From: Rosellinia necatrix
Lineage: Eukaryota; Ascomycota; Sordariomycetes; Xylariales; Xylariaceae
DNA: 64,000 nt
Assembly (NCBI GenBank): GCA_021209875.1
Contig: JAGYVD010000008.1
Location: 558,001-622,000 of the forward strand
Direction: 5' to 3'
The first letter of the stretch is position 1, and each line of letters starts with the position of its first letter. This document shows, piece by piece, positions 25,457 to 36,219 of this stretch. Made by a program: the position numbers and the translations under genes. Below the pieces are notes generated by a model, which worked only from the letters and a program-made list of their open reading frames with translations, was not told the origin of the DNA and ran no database searches.

Positions 25457-26119
25457 ATGCAACCCCTCGCCATTCTCTGTGCCATCTTACTGGCATCTCT
25501 TGGTGCAGCTTTGCCTGCTGAGTCTGTACCCAGCGGCCCTTCCAATATCCTTTCACCTGTACAGGGTGAACATGTCACACCCGCAGTTGTCGAGGGCTTG
25601 AAACCCTACGTAACTGCGGTTTCCAAGCGCAGCGTCTCAGAATCGCTCGAGAGTAGAGAGGCTGAGCTTCACAAGAGAGCCACCCTTATTGTTGACATCT
25701 GGGCGGATATCAACCAAGGCAGTCGTCACGAAGGCCTTGTTTCTGATAGTATGTACCAACCCCCCTTTTTTTTTTTCGCGCTTTCGTTAAATGATACTGG
25801 GTTAAAATCAAGCTAACTACTATAAACCATAGCCCAAAGGTGCTACAACCTCATGAATGGATGGAACGACCAGGTGTCCTCCCTGTTTGTCCCTTCCGGC
25901 TTCGGCTGCATCTTCTACCGGAACAATGACTGCAATCCCAATGATTTCCGTAAGCTCTCCCTGAAATGGCAACTGGGCTAAGGTAGATATCAAAGTACAA
26001 GACTAGATGCACTAACAGGTCTTATGACAGAGCTCATCGTCACTGGCGCGTACTACGTTTCCAACGTGGGGGACTACGGTTTTAACGACATCATTTCTAG
26101 CTACCTTTGTTACAACTAG
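25457..26119 (+). CDS. Small secreted protein, possible beta/gamma-crystallin-like fold
   Basis: Three exons: 25457-25748, 25833-25949 and 26031-26119, giving 165 aa. An acceptor at 26019 would add four in-frame codons; the one at 26031 leaves better room after the CTAAC branch site. Residues 1-20 form a signal peptide. KR pairs at 57-58 and 73-74 suit Kex2-type cleavage, leaving a ~91-aa mature part from A75 with four Cys (101, 123, 131, 163). The mature part reads IWADINQGSR, then RCYNL, GFGCIFY and NDC, then YGFNDIISSYLC, a spacing that resembles small secreted beta/gamma-crystallin-like proteins. That fold is an inference from motif spacing. It is a candidate effector or antimicrobial-type secreted protein, placed about 1.4 kb from the AT-rich block. 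Function unknown. Confidence 0.75.
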
Positions 26120-26345
26120 CTCTCATAAACTAACATAGTCAAAGGCAACACAAATTTAGTACCTAGTATAATAGCTTGTGAAGGATGACGTGCAAGTGGC
26201 CCATTGGCTTATCAAGGTGGTTGAGGGTAGCTTAATTCCAAGTTAATCTTTTTGCCTCACTAGCTGAATTTGAATACATGGCATCTAAAACAAATAGTTT
26301 TACCCCTAGCTTTATAACAATTGATCAAATATTCAACCGTCTCTT

Positions 26346-26620
26346 TGTCATGGCCCACGGCCATGATGGCCCCTGATTGGCTGGATGGCTGGGTGGCCAT
26401 GCCGGTTCCTGATTGGCTACCTAGTGGTTAAGCGGGTGCTAGTATGAAGTAGTGAATGCGGAGGGCTAGTCATGTAGTGAATGGCCAGTTGTATGTACAA
26501 GTAGGAATTCTGGCCGTCGGCCCTGTATGTAGTTTCCTTCTTTTCTTAACTTTAGTTTTTCTTCCTAATACAGAGATATAGTTGGTCTCTGCACCAACTG
26601 CCGTTATTGCAGCCATTGCA
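26346..26620 (+). repeat. Solo LTR of the Gypsy family
   Basis: Runs from TGTCATGGCCC to GCCATTGCA and shares the GAATTCTGGCCGTCGGCCC core and the (C-to-T changed) AACTTTAGTTT element with the other LTRs. It has private changes in the first 80 bp. No flanking duplication is found (CTCTT versus ACTAT). Confidence 0.85.
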
Positions 26621-26625
26621 ACTAT

Positions 26626-26666
26626 ACTGCAAATACAGCTATTTACAGCTTCATACCCCTGATCAC
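26626..26666 (+). repeat. Repeat-end sequence shared with 63888-63931
   Basis: Contains ATACAGCTATTTACAGCTTC followed by ATACCCCTGA. The reverse complement occurs at 63888-63931 in an otherwise different context, so this is probably the end of a repeat family. It directly follows the solo LTR. Confidence 0.6.
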
Positions 26667-26827
26667 ACTTATCAAGCGCACAGGGTGTTTGTCTGCGCAG
26701 GCTGTTTATATAATATGTATATTATTAGCTCTTTAACTATATAAAAATTCTATATATATATATGCATATATATAAAAACTTTCTAAAAAATATCTCTATT
26801 ATAATTATTATATTAAATATTTTTTCC

Positions 26828-26870
26828 GCGGTAAAAAACCGCACAGGTTCAAATCCTGCAGCTCTTACCA
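26828..26870 (+). other. tRNA 3'-half-like sequence
   Basis: Three parts of a class II tRNA 3' half occur in order: a 5-bp hairpin GCGGT-loop-ACCGC (26828-26842, like a long variable arm), a T arm ACAGG-TTCAAAT-CCTGC (4 of 5 pairs), and AGCTCTTA followed by CCA. No matching 5' half (AAGAGCT) lies in the preceding 200 bp, which is AT-rich. It may be a scrap of organellar or element-borne tRNA. It is not a functional gene as it stands. Confidence 0.35.
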
Positions 26871-27205
26871 AATTGCAGCGATTTGAAAGCAAAGTTATAG
26901 ATACCTATAGGATGGAGACCTAGTAATTGGCATAGGCGTCCACCGTAGTAGGTAACAACACGACACTGTGGGTCGTACCTCCCCTTACAGTACCTACCGT
27001 AGCGCACACAGCATTGACCCCCACATCATAGCTACCTGGTACTCAGGGACTTCACCGCGGTATTGAGGCACTGCTAAGCCTATCCCAGACATCGAGACAA
27101 CCAAGAAGGGAACAGCATATTCATTGTGCAGTTATTATGATCGCGACCCCCTCTAAGCTACCAATTCCCCCACTATCCCGGACCGATGAACATTGACGAC
27201 GCGTC
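26871..27205. other. Upstream region of the CENP-T gene
   Basis: No gene is seen. Normal base composition; presumably the promoter and 5' leader of the gene starting at 27206. Confidence 0.5.
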
Positions 27206-28833
27206 ATGGCAAACACAAATCCTACGTCATCACGAAGCGGCGGTCTCCAGCCCTTGAGCACCCCTCGAGTGGTCGCAACCCCGAACCGACGAGGCATCAG
27301 CGGTGAGCCGGCGTCAGGCCGTCCTTCCGCCTCGGCGCGACGGAATAATGTCGCCACACCCCACGCACGTGCTGCCATCCGGGCCATGGACCAGCGGCGA
27401 GCCGCCCTGTTCACGCCGGGAAGGGCCCGCCGGCGTAGTCTGCGCGAGCAGCGCGAAACCCCTCGGGACATCCTGCGAAACCTGAGCCGAGTGCTGGCCC
27501 CGACTTCCAAGGTTCTCTCGTCGTCCTCGTCGCCAGAATCGCAGACTCACGATGGCGATTCAAGCCTGGCCCCGGTTGCCGAGGACGACGAGTTCGACGA
27601 CGACGATGACGACGACTTCCCCATCGAACGCCCTCGTTTCTCCTTGCCCCTAGATCCTGAGGATGACGACGATGAGGACTTGAAACCTCCTCGCCTTAGT
27701 GGAGTGGAGGAGGAGAATTACACGATGCAGTCGATCGAGCTTCCGAGGCGAGCCATCACCGATAATACGATACGAAGCAGCCTGGGTAGCATGAGATACA
27801 GCGATTACATGGGGCCAGACGTACGGAGCGACGACGTGGGAATTGACTCGGGATTTTTCCCACCACCGGCATTAGATGATAGCGGAGAGGTACTTATGGA
27901 TGAGCCGGCTACGATAGAACGGTGAGTGTTCCGGTCTAACTACTATTCACACCCGGGATCATGTGGTACTGATATTCACAACAGTCTGGATGCCGACGAA
28001 GCAAGGCGGCGGACATTAGGTGGCGATAGCGTATTTGGGGCCATAGATATCCCTGAAGCCGAGAACGAGAGCACGTTCTTGATGGCCCCCATTCCATCAC
28101 CGGTACGAGAGCAGACAGTGACGGAAAGATTGGAAGAACTGGGTAGCGATGACGGACCACTAAATATGGACGATGATGACGACGATGACGGCCATGTGAA
28201 TGAACCCATGGACATGCCTGATTTTGATGTCGAGGATGAATCCGACAATGCGACCGAGAACAATGTCAGCACGATAGAGGAGACGGCACTATCCCGACCG
28301 GCAACCCTATCAACGAATCGAGGGACGAAACGGAAAAAGGGGAAGAAGATATCAAGGCACGGCATAGAATATCCCACCCTACCACCAAGCGTGGTGAAGC
28401 GACTGGCAATGACCTGTGCAAAGACGGCGGGATCCAAAGGCAAGATTAGTTCGGACACTCTGGATGCTATAATGCAGGCCACAGACTGGTTTTTCGAGCA
28501 AGTTGGAGACGACCTATCGGCTTATGCCCAACATGCGGGCCGTAAGACTATCGATGAGAGTGATATGATTACTCTCATGCGAAGGTATGTTTTATACATA
28601 TTTCGTCAGGATCATTCATTTCCCTTGTTAAAGTTACAGGCATTGACGTCAGTTTATCATACAGACAACGGCAAACGAACGCTACCACCACACCATTCGC
28701 GCTAGCCCAACGTCATCTACCTAGGGAACTCTTACAGGATCTGCGGATGCCGGTACCGGTACTGAGTAAAGGCCCGCGCAAGAAGGCGAGGCGCGTAGAG
28801 GCGGAAGGGGAGGAGCAGGAAGAAGTCACATGA
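27206..28833 (+). CDS. CENP-T inner-kinetochore protein
   Basis: Three exons: 27206-27921, 27985-28584 and 28665-28833, with GT-AG introns, giving 494 aa. The N-terminal half is disordered and basic (R-rich, 20-95), then acidic with Asp runs (about 130-155 and 299-306). The C-terminal ~125 residues form the histone fold: YPTLPPSVVKRLA (from 368), KISSDTLDAI and AYAQHAGRKTIDESDMITLMRRQR. This is the CENP-T/Cnn1 pattern, with HAGRKTI resembling the H3/H4-like loop-helix segment. In the family, this domain pairs with CENP-W at centromeres while the disordered N terminus recruits Ndc80. The C-terminal tail is Lys/Arg then Glu-rich. Convergent with SURF1, with 47 bp between stop codons. Confidence 0.9.
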
Positions 28834-28880
28834 AACACAGCTCCGAGTTTCATCCGATCCGATTTTTCGACGACGAGGGC

Positions 28881-29593
28881 CTATGACCATTCCTTATTCA
28901 TACGTATACGACGAGACATATCAGTTGGAGGCTTCTTGACCACCATATAAAACATTATGGACGTAGCAATGGCCAGCCCATACCTGACGGGATATTAACA
29001 TTGCATCGAGGGGGGGACTATAGAAATGGGTTCGGGGGGGCATACCATGTGAAGATGTACTGGGCATGGTTATTGCGTATGTTGACCTCGGCTGGCCTAC
29101 CGATAGGGATACCCTTCGACTGCATCTCAAGAGCCTCGATCAGGCCCGGCTCTGCGACGATGATGTTCATGTCAGCAAACGTATAGACGTAGGGAAATAA
29201 AAATAAGCACAACTAAGACCAAACGAAGTAAATGATGTCATTTGTGTGAAATGTGACTTAAGTCGCTAAAAAAAAATAAAAAAAAAATAAAAAAATAAAA
29301 ACGTACCCATCGTCTGCTCGACCCACACGGCCTGGCTCCCAGTCAGCTCAGCCATCTGCTGGACGTCAGGGAAGTAGAACTCGCCCTTGTCGGGGCGGTT
29401 CTCGGGCGTGAACATGTTCTTCTTCCAGGGCTGGCGCAGCAGGCCCTCGACGACGACCTCGCCCGTGGGTAGGCCCTCGGGTCGATCGCGCTGGCGGCGC
29501 AACCTCTTGGCCACCCAACCGCGGTTGACGAGGACTGTCGTGGTGGTATTGGTATTGTTGGTGTTGTTGGTGTTATCATGACCGCCGTCGGGT

Positions 29594-29624
<31 letters not shown>

Positions 29625-30231
29625 GGGGGGAGAATTCACGCTCGAGCGGGGTGACGACCATGAAGCCGTCCTCGCCGTCGCGCATGCGCGGGCCGACGAG
29701 CATCTCGCGGTCGTGGCGGTAGCGGCCGCGGGCGACGACGCGGCGGAAGTCGAAGTCGGCGACGGCGGCCGGGTCGACGCGCGGCGGCAGGGGAAGCGGC
29801 GGCTGCACGAGCCGGTCCTCGAGCCGCGCCAGCAGCTCCGTCTTCCACCCCAGCCGCCGCACCTGCCACGTCCCCAGCGCCAGCGCCGTCAGCGGGATCA
29901 GCGCCAGCACGACCAGGCCCGGCCCGTGGCGCCGGCCGCCCGCGCGCACCAGCTCCGGCGGGTTGTCGAGCACCGACCTGAAGGCCGGGTCGTCGGCGGG
30001 TTGGGGCCGCTCGGGGGCGGCGCGGGGTCGGGTCCGGCCGAAGGGGCGGCGCGGGGGGTGACGGGGGGACGACGAGGGGAGCAGCTCGTGTTGGCGAGGG
30101 CGGAGGAGGGCGGATGGGCGTGGGCGTGGGAGCGGTACTGTGTGGAAGGGCCGCGCGATCGAGCCTTCGAGGTGGTGTCGTGCGAGGCTGTGCCGTGGCA
30201 GCCTGAAGCTTGGGGGCTTCATGACCGGCAT
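28881..30231 (-). CDS. shy1: SURF1/Shy1 cytochrome c oxidase assembly factor
   Basis: Three exons on the minus strand: 30231-29307, 29151-29046 and 28983-28881, giving 377 aa. Residues 1-100 are Arg/Pro-rich, as in a mitochondrial presequence. Transmembrane segment 1 is about 105-121 with the signature GTWQVRRLGWK (120-130). NRGW is at 236-239 and GIPIGRPAEVNIRNNHAQY at about 322-340. Transmembrane segment 2 is 345-358. These are the two-membrane-span hallmarks of the inner-membrane COX1 assembly factor. An insertion of poly-Ser and Asn/Thr repeats (201-232) lies in the intermembrane-space domain. The exon 2 acceptor at 29151 restores the expected TME-PGL join; the longer open frame upstream of it is intronic. 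Annotators could misplace this boundary. Confidence 0.92.
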
Positions 30232-31309
30232 TGGTTTTTTTTTTTTCTTTTTTTCTTTTCGGTGGTCTGGGCTGGTTGGCTTTTATCAATTCGACATGGT
30301 TCTTGTTTGGTCGATACTAGAGTCCGAGATGGGTGCCGATGACGATTTCCGTGCTACTGTGAGCTGTTGATGGATATATACCTGTTAGGTATATTTTATA
30401 TGGGTGTATATCTCTTATAGATGAATATGCACCAAAATTAGGCGTTTACGGGAAAAGATGAGCTGAGGAGTGACCATGGCGACTTCCCCGAAGACATGGG
30501 CAGCTTTCATGATTTCTTAGGAGGATTCCACCTCGTTATAATGTTCGCTATATTGTTTTTATAACGCTGCGAGCCCTCGTTTTATTAGCACAGGTAAGCT
30601 TCTATGATCGCCAATGGTATCCTATTAGTAGATTCTTTTTTTAGTATTTTCAATCCCAAGATATCAGATATCTCTCGGCACAAGTACAAACCCCATATAG
30701 CACAATGCAATTATCATAATCATGAGATGGGATCATTATTGATGTTTCGATCTCATGTTGCTGGCGCTTGGCAGCCCTTGCAGCTCAGCTAGGGGTTAGC
30801 GGTTGATGATGAACCTGCTAATGGCTATCGAGGTAACACGATCCTTATCAGAGTAGTTGCTTATTTACGTCATCCGTCGCGCACGCATGCATGCTGTATG
30901 CAGCCGTTACAATACGGTATAATAGCATAATGGGCTAGTAACCTTTAACCAGGTTTCACCTTCGGCTGATGCCTGCAATATATCTGGGCAAACACACATT
31001 CCCGTCGTTCCCTCCCCTGTCAACTACTCACCTGCATATTGTATATACCCGTAGACCAGTCCAAAGGATCTATACGTGTCCGGGCGTATTTTAATCTCGA
31101 TGTATGAATGGTCCAACTAAGCCTACTACTACTATACGAAGTACAAGTCAGCTAATAATGCCAGCCTATGGTTGACTTTAGCGAAGTGTACTGTGTGCCA
31201 TTGATAGAAGACACCTAACACCATTCATTACCACACTAATTCCACCTAATTTGTCTGTCAAGTATCGCATTTACTACCACGACAACGCCGCCAAACCCTG
31301 TGGGAAGCC
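30232..31309. other. Intergenic region between SURF1 and the UBX gene
   Basis: Should carry two divergent promoters. A T-run (30236-30259 with two C) lies just before the SURF1 start. No gene is recognised. Confidence 0.55.
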
Positions 31310-33213
31310 ATGTTTTTTGAGGGGAGTTTACAAGAGGGCATATCGGCCGCCCTCCGAGAATCGAAGCAAGTCGTCTGCTTTGTCACGGGTAAGTTTAATT
31401 CCGGCGCTACCTCGCTGCCACCACTCCCGGGCGTCTCTAGAATGGTACCTCCTCGCATGCTCTCAGCATTCTTAGCCACCAGACTCAGCAGGCTAACCAT
31501 TAAATAGATGGCGGGACTGAGAGCCAGCAATGGGAAGATGAGTTTCTTACGGATGGATCTGTACGTCTCATCAACCTTCGATATGTGGCCAAGGCCTTGA
31601 CTGACCGCAGTAGATACGACCTGGACTCGAGAGTCAGTCTGTGAGCTTGAGGCTTGTCGCGGGATCAGAAGAGGCCGGCTATCTCGAGGCTCTTTTCCCA
31701 ATACCCAAAAAGCCTACTATCGTTGTAATACAGTACGGACTACCCCTTTCTCTAACTATAAACCCCGCTCGTTTCCGGCCACGGCCTTTGAAAGTGGAAC
31801 GGGAACACTGCTTACATGACATAGAAACGGACAGTTGAAGGAGTATATTGCAGCCGGAACGAGCAAAGGGGAGTTCATAAGGAGATTAGGTGGGTCGGTT
31901 CAAACAGGTGCAACAACACAAGGACAGCCCTCGTCATCTTCAGCGACCACGACGACATCAAGGGGAACAAGTGTCTCGCAAACACAAAACACTACCGCTA
32001 CCGCCGCCACCCCACCGGACAGCTCATCATCAGCAACAGAACCAGAAGAAGAGAAGCGCCTAACAGCGGAACAAAAAGGCAAAGGAAGAGCCGAGGCCGA
32101 AGAGGAAGCCCGTCGAAGGGTGGACGAGAGGTGCGGCTGCGACCCGGCGGATGCGGAGAAGGCGCACGCCAACGAGGTCAAGCTTCGCCGGCAGCAGGCG
32201 AACGAGGAGCGCCGGCGGGTCCTCAAGCGCATCGAGGACGACAAGCGGGCGCGGAAGGAGCGCGAGGCCGCGGAGCGCAGGGCGCGGCAACTTCTCAGCA
32301 CCGACGTTACCACTGCCACCACCACCACCACCACCACGGACGAAGAGACGCAAACGCAACCACCCATAGCACTGCAGCACCAAGGACCCTTGAAGACCCC
32401 CGGTAGTGGTAGTGGCAGTGGAGGAGGAGAGCACTGCAACCTCCAGGTGCGACTCCTAGACGGCTCGACGATCCGCACGCGGTTCCCCCACGCCGCGACG
32501 GCGACGCTAGCCGCCGACGTGCGGGCCTGGGTGGACGAGTCGCGCACCGACAACGGCGGCGGCCACGGCGTCCCGTACAACTTCCGCGTCGTGCTGGCGC
32601 CGCAGCCGAACCGCGCCCTCACCCCGGCCGACGAGACCTCCTCCCTCCTCGCCCTCGGCCTCGCGCCCTCGGCCACCCTCGTCCTCACCCCGGCCCGCCA
32701 CAGCGTCGCGTACGCCGGCGCCCGCGGCCCGGGCGGTGTCCTCCTGTCGCCCGTCATCGGCGCCTTCTCCTCGCTCTGCGGCGCCATCATGGCTTCCATT
32801 GGCGGCTTCTTCGCCCTTTTCTTCGGGAGTGGAGGCGGCGGCAGTGGAGGTAGTGGTAGCGGTGGTGGTGGTGATGCGGCCAATCGTCATGTCGTCGGGG
32901 AAGGCCGCTCCGGCCGCGATGATGTCCCCATGGAGAACCTTAGGGCCCGTAGGCGCGATGCCCAGCTTTATAATGGGAATTCTGTAAGTTCGTCTCTCTC
33001 TCTCTCTCTCTCTCCTTCTTTTTTCTTTCTTCTTCTTCTTGCCTCGTAATTTCCATTTTCCCCCCTTCTGTATCATCTCCTTTCTTTTTACTTCCCTTCT
33101 CCCCTATATTTATACCCATTTATTCATACATGCTAACTACTGTGTTTTTTTTTTTTTTTTTAAAGCTTAACTTTGAGCCGCGTAATGAAGACGATGACGA
33201 GAATACGCGGTAG
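31310..33213 (+). CDS. UBX-domain protein, UBXN4-like
   Basis: Five exons: 31310-31388, 31508-31560, 31638-31732, 31825-32983 and 33166-33213, giving 477 aa. The N-terminal ~100 residues look like a thioredoxin-like domain (MFFEGSLQEGISAALRES, CFVTDGG, LRLVAGSEEAGYL, PTIVVIQNGQLKEYIAAG) as in the UBXN4 family. A K/R/E-rich predicted coiled coil covers about 150-232. The UBX domain follows (about 280-365, from CNLQVRLLDGSTI). A hydrophobic stretch (about 379-409) is a likely membrane hairpin. Family role: a p97/Cdc48 adaptor at the ER in ERAD, with UBX binding Cdc48. The exon 2/3 junction is the least certain. The C-terminal exon of 16 codons ends in an acidic tail. Confidence 0.82.
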
Positions 33214-33510
33214 ATAGAAAGGACCGGGTGCATTGTGTTGTGTTTTGTTGTGCTGTGCTGTGTTGTGTTATGTCAGCCACGAGAGACGGTTTGCTTGACG
33301 GGCCAACCAACAACATCGGCTGAAGTAGACAAGAGGGTGGGTAGGCTTAGGTATACTGCTGTGTTTGTGGGAGATATGGGTTGTGCATATAGCTAGTCAT
33401 AATAAAGGCACGCACGGGTAATACAGGGCGATGGGGTGATGGGTGATGCATCGAAGCAGGCCAGGCAGGATGTTTAGAGTCTTTCAAAACTTCGACGCTA
33501 TAACTGTCCC

Positions 33511-33535
33511 CACTCACTCACTCACTCACTCACTT
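33511..33535. repeat. (CACT)n microsatellite
   Basis: About six tandem CACT units. Confidence 0.85.
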
Positions 33536-33833
33536 ACTATGTTCTTCGCTTCCGCCTCATTAATTCCCTGTAAAGTCACACTACCCTCCCTTATTTCGGT
33601 CTATCAGCTGTCGCCATCCATGTTGTCGTCGCCATATCGCCGGACGTATAAGTTGACATTTCATTTCCCCTTGTCTAGGTTACCTAGGTTAAGTTAGGTT
33701 ATATTGGCAGTGCGAGAAAAAAAAGGGGGAGGGAAGGAGGTCAAGCAACACACCTTGAGTCCAAGTGCATGAATGCAGGATCCTAGATTTTGCAGGCGCC
33801 TAAAATTCCCAAACAACCGGTTGATTGATCGGG

Positions 33834-33872
33834 ACATACATACATACATGCATACATACATACATATATGTA
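33834..33872. repeat. (ACAT)n microsatellite
   Basis: Tandem ACAT/CATA units with one C-to-G change in the middle, grading into TATATG. Confidence 0.85.
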
Positions 33873-33966
33873 TGGAGACTTGGTTTCATTTTCTATTTTT
33901 CATAAGGGGGAAAAGCTTTGTTATGTTCAAAAAAAAAAAAAAACTCCTTCCAAGTAGGTTGGTATG

Positions 33967-33990
33967 GTATATATATATATATATATATAT
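33967..33990. repeat. (AT)n microsatellite
   Basis: Pure AT dinucleotide run of about 24 bp. Confidence 0.85.
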
Positions 33991-34534
33991 AGTCAGTAAA
34001 TCAAAGTGTAACAACGCCATGGATATCTTGGTGGCGGGGTAAACTTCGCGGGTGCACCCCCAGATCAGATTTGGGGAGCAAGTATACCCGGGGGGATGTT
34101 CTAAATGTCCCCAGAGCCACCGGAGACCGGCCGGCCAGGGAACTTAGGATAAACCATAAATCCTCCTCCTCCTCCTCCTATACCATGTTGATCCCATGCT
34201 ACGTAATGAAAGCTCACTCCCCTCAAAAAAAAAAATCATTTTGTATGTACACCATCCATCCGTGGATTCTAACACCCGTCATGTATGTCGTCAACCACCC
34301 AGGGGGGAAATTGCAGGATGAATGTTCTCTCCTTGCTCGGGGTTCATCGTCGTCTATAGAAGCGGATGGATAATACCGAATCTATCCCGCCCTACTCATT
34401 TATAACCCTTTTTTGTCGCTCGTTCCTACCTACTGACCAACCTCACCCTCACATACTGTTGTAGTTGTACTGAGTAGTGCTAGTCCACCGCCCACCCCCC
34501 CTCATGCGGGCTAATAGTAGTGGTTGTATCATCT

Positions 34535-35244
34535 CTACGACTGAACAGCCTCGGCATCCTTTTCTACGGGCGCATCCAGCTTCTTCTGCGAGGCATTGTA
34601 CACGGCGATGCGGGTGAGCTGGGCGATGCCGACACATCCGAGGAAGAAGTTGACGGCGGCGAGGAGGTAGTTCTTCGGGGTGATGATGAGGCACCAGCGG
34701 GTCCAGATGGCACCGGTGGCGGAGATGGCGGCGTTCTGCGTCACGGAGAGCTTCTCGACCGGCCGCGCGAAGTCGCCGATCCCGGCGAGCACGAGGGCCC
34801 ATTTTAACACGGGAGCCCTGGGACGGAGAGGCGTTAGTTGGTAAGTGTGACAACAGCGTGGCTGGTAAGGACAAGCAAAGACGGAAGAGGGTTGGAGTGG
34901 TTCAACAGGGAGACACAATTGAGTGGGGGAAAGGGAAGAGCGAAGGAGTGGGTGACATGGCACGGTTATATATCATGGCATCTGATCTGTTCCCCCCCCC
35001 CTTGTGTGGTGACGTTTTTGGGTCGGGAGGGTCATCGGGATGGCGAACTCACCAGAAGTGTACCGTCTTGAAGCCGATAGGGGAATCCCACATGCGCTTA
35101 AACCAGCTGTTCTGCTGCTGGGCCGAGGGGGCCTTCCCCGCCGGCCGCAGTGCTCTGGAAGCGCCGTCCGGATGCGCGGGCGAATGGGCTGCGAAAGGCG
35201 GCACGTGAGGTCTGTTGGAAGATGGGCCTGGCGGCGCGGAACAT
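34535..35244 (-). CDS. Mitochondrial pyruvate carrier subunit MPC2, with 1-nt frameshift
   Basis: Two exons on the minus strand: 35244-35053 and 34817-34535. Exon 2 reads APVLKWALVLAGIGDFARP, then LSVTQNAAISATGAIWTRW and NYLLAAVNFFLG, the classic MPC2/MPC3 sequence of the inner-membrane pyruvate carrier. Exon 1 ends in WDSPIGFKTVHFW, also typical. The presequence beginning at 35244 (MFRAARPIFQQ, ending GRRFQST) looks right for mitochondrial import but lies one base out of frame with PSAQQQNSWFKRMWD. Removing one base from the G or C run around 35123-35140 would rejoin the frames. This is either a sequencing or assembly indel or a real mutation. An alternative start at an upstream ATG near 35487 keeps the frame open but lacks a convincing presequence. 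Family call is secure; the start is not. Confidence 0.85.
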
Positions 35245-36219
35245 GGTGGCGGTAGAAGGCGGCATCCTGGAAATGCTGTCGAGGATCCGACCGTCGCAAA
35301 TTGACGTGTGTTTTGGGTTGTCGGAAATTGCGAGTTCGACCGGCTATCGAGAAGCGCTTGACGAGATGACGGGGGAGGGGGGAAGGAGGAGGGGAGAGGG
35401 AGGCGACTTGTCCGACGGCGACGGTGAGTTGAGTTGTGTGTGTGTGTGTGATGGAAAAGATGTTGGAAATGTTGGGGACCTCCGGACATAATCGGAGCCA
35501 CCCCTGTAGCGCCTGTCAAGAATCCCGGCACTCACCTGCGTAGGTAGGTACCTACCTATAACTATGTGCCTAGGTATCTATCTATGTATGTACCTGTGTA
35601 GTTATGTGTGTATGTGAGTGCCACCGTAGTAATAGTCCGATACGTGCATATCAAAAAAGGCGGGCCTATATGTATAAGTAGATATACCAAGGCTTTACTG
35701 TGCATATAAGTGCATATGAATGCAGGAGCGCTCCGTTTGACCCGCTGCGGTCAATTGAGTGATACAATTGGAGAAATGGCATCTCGACATCCTCTGAGAT
35801 AGGTTTTATAGTCCCGAATGGGAATTTCACGTAAGCCATGCCGCTTTTGGCCTGAGCCCGTCCAACCCTGGCCTGAGCAGGTCCCGCTTTTGCACAGGCC
35901 AAACCGAACAATCTCGCATAACTTTCAATAACACGCATTACTGTAAATGCACTGAAGTAAATCGAAGTAACCGTCTTATTCCAAAACGGATCCAAGCATT
36001 CATTACCCCTCCAAAGCCACACAACACTGCCTTTCTGTCAGTAGTAAGTTTAGGATGTGAATAATCATACCATGTATAAGTTTCGGAGCAATGAAAGCTA
36101 ACATAAGTGATAGGCTATAGCAAAACCGTGGTGTTCACAGCAGAACAACTGGGACTACTACTTCACCAGTACAATAAGTCAACAGAGCGCTCCCTACAGA
36201 GTTTGGAAGATTGAATCTT
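35245..36219. other. Gene-free DNA upstream of MPC2
   Basis: Near 35535-35560 lies a TACC/GGTA palindromic cluster. No coding sequence is recognised; the frame at 35666-36022 has no domain. Confidence 0.5.

Larger units (their letters stand above)
33214..34534. other. Intergenic DNA between convergent UBX gene and MPC2
   Basis: Contains 3' UTRs and several microsatellites listed separately. No gene is recognised. Confidence 0.55.

Noticed and set aside
29163..29212. Extension of SURF1 exon 2 upstream of 29151
   Set aside because: No acceptor gives a compatible phase, and the family sequence joins directly at 29151.
35245..35531. N-terminal extension of MPC2 from the ATG near 35487
   Set aside because: His/Thr/Ser/Pro low-complexity sequence unlike a mitochondrial presequence; the out-of-frame MFRAARPIF start looks authentic.
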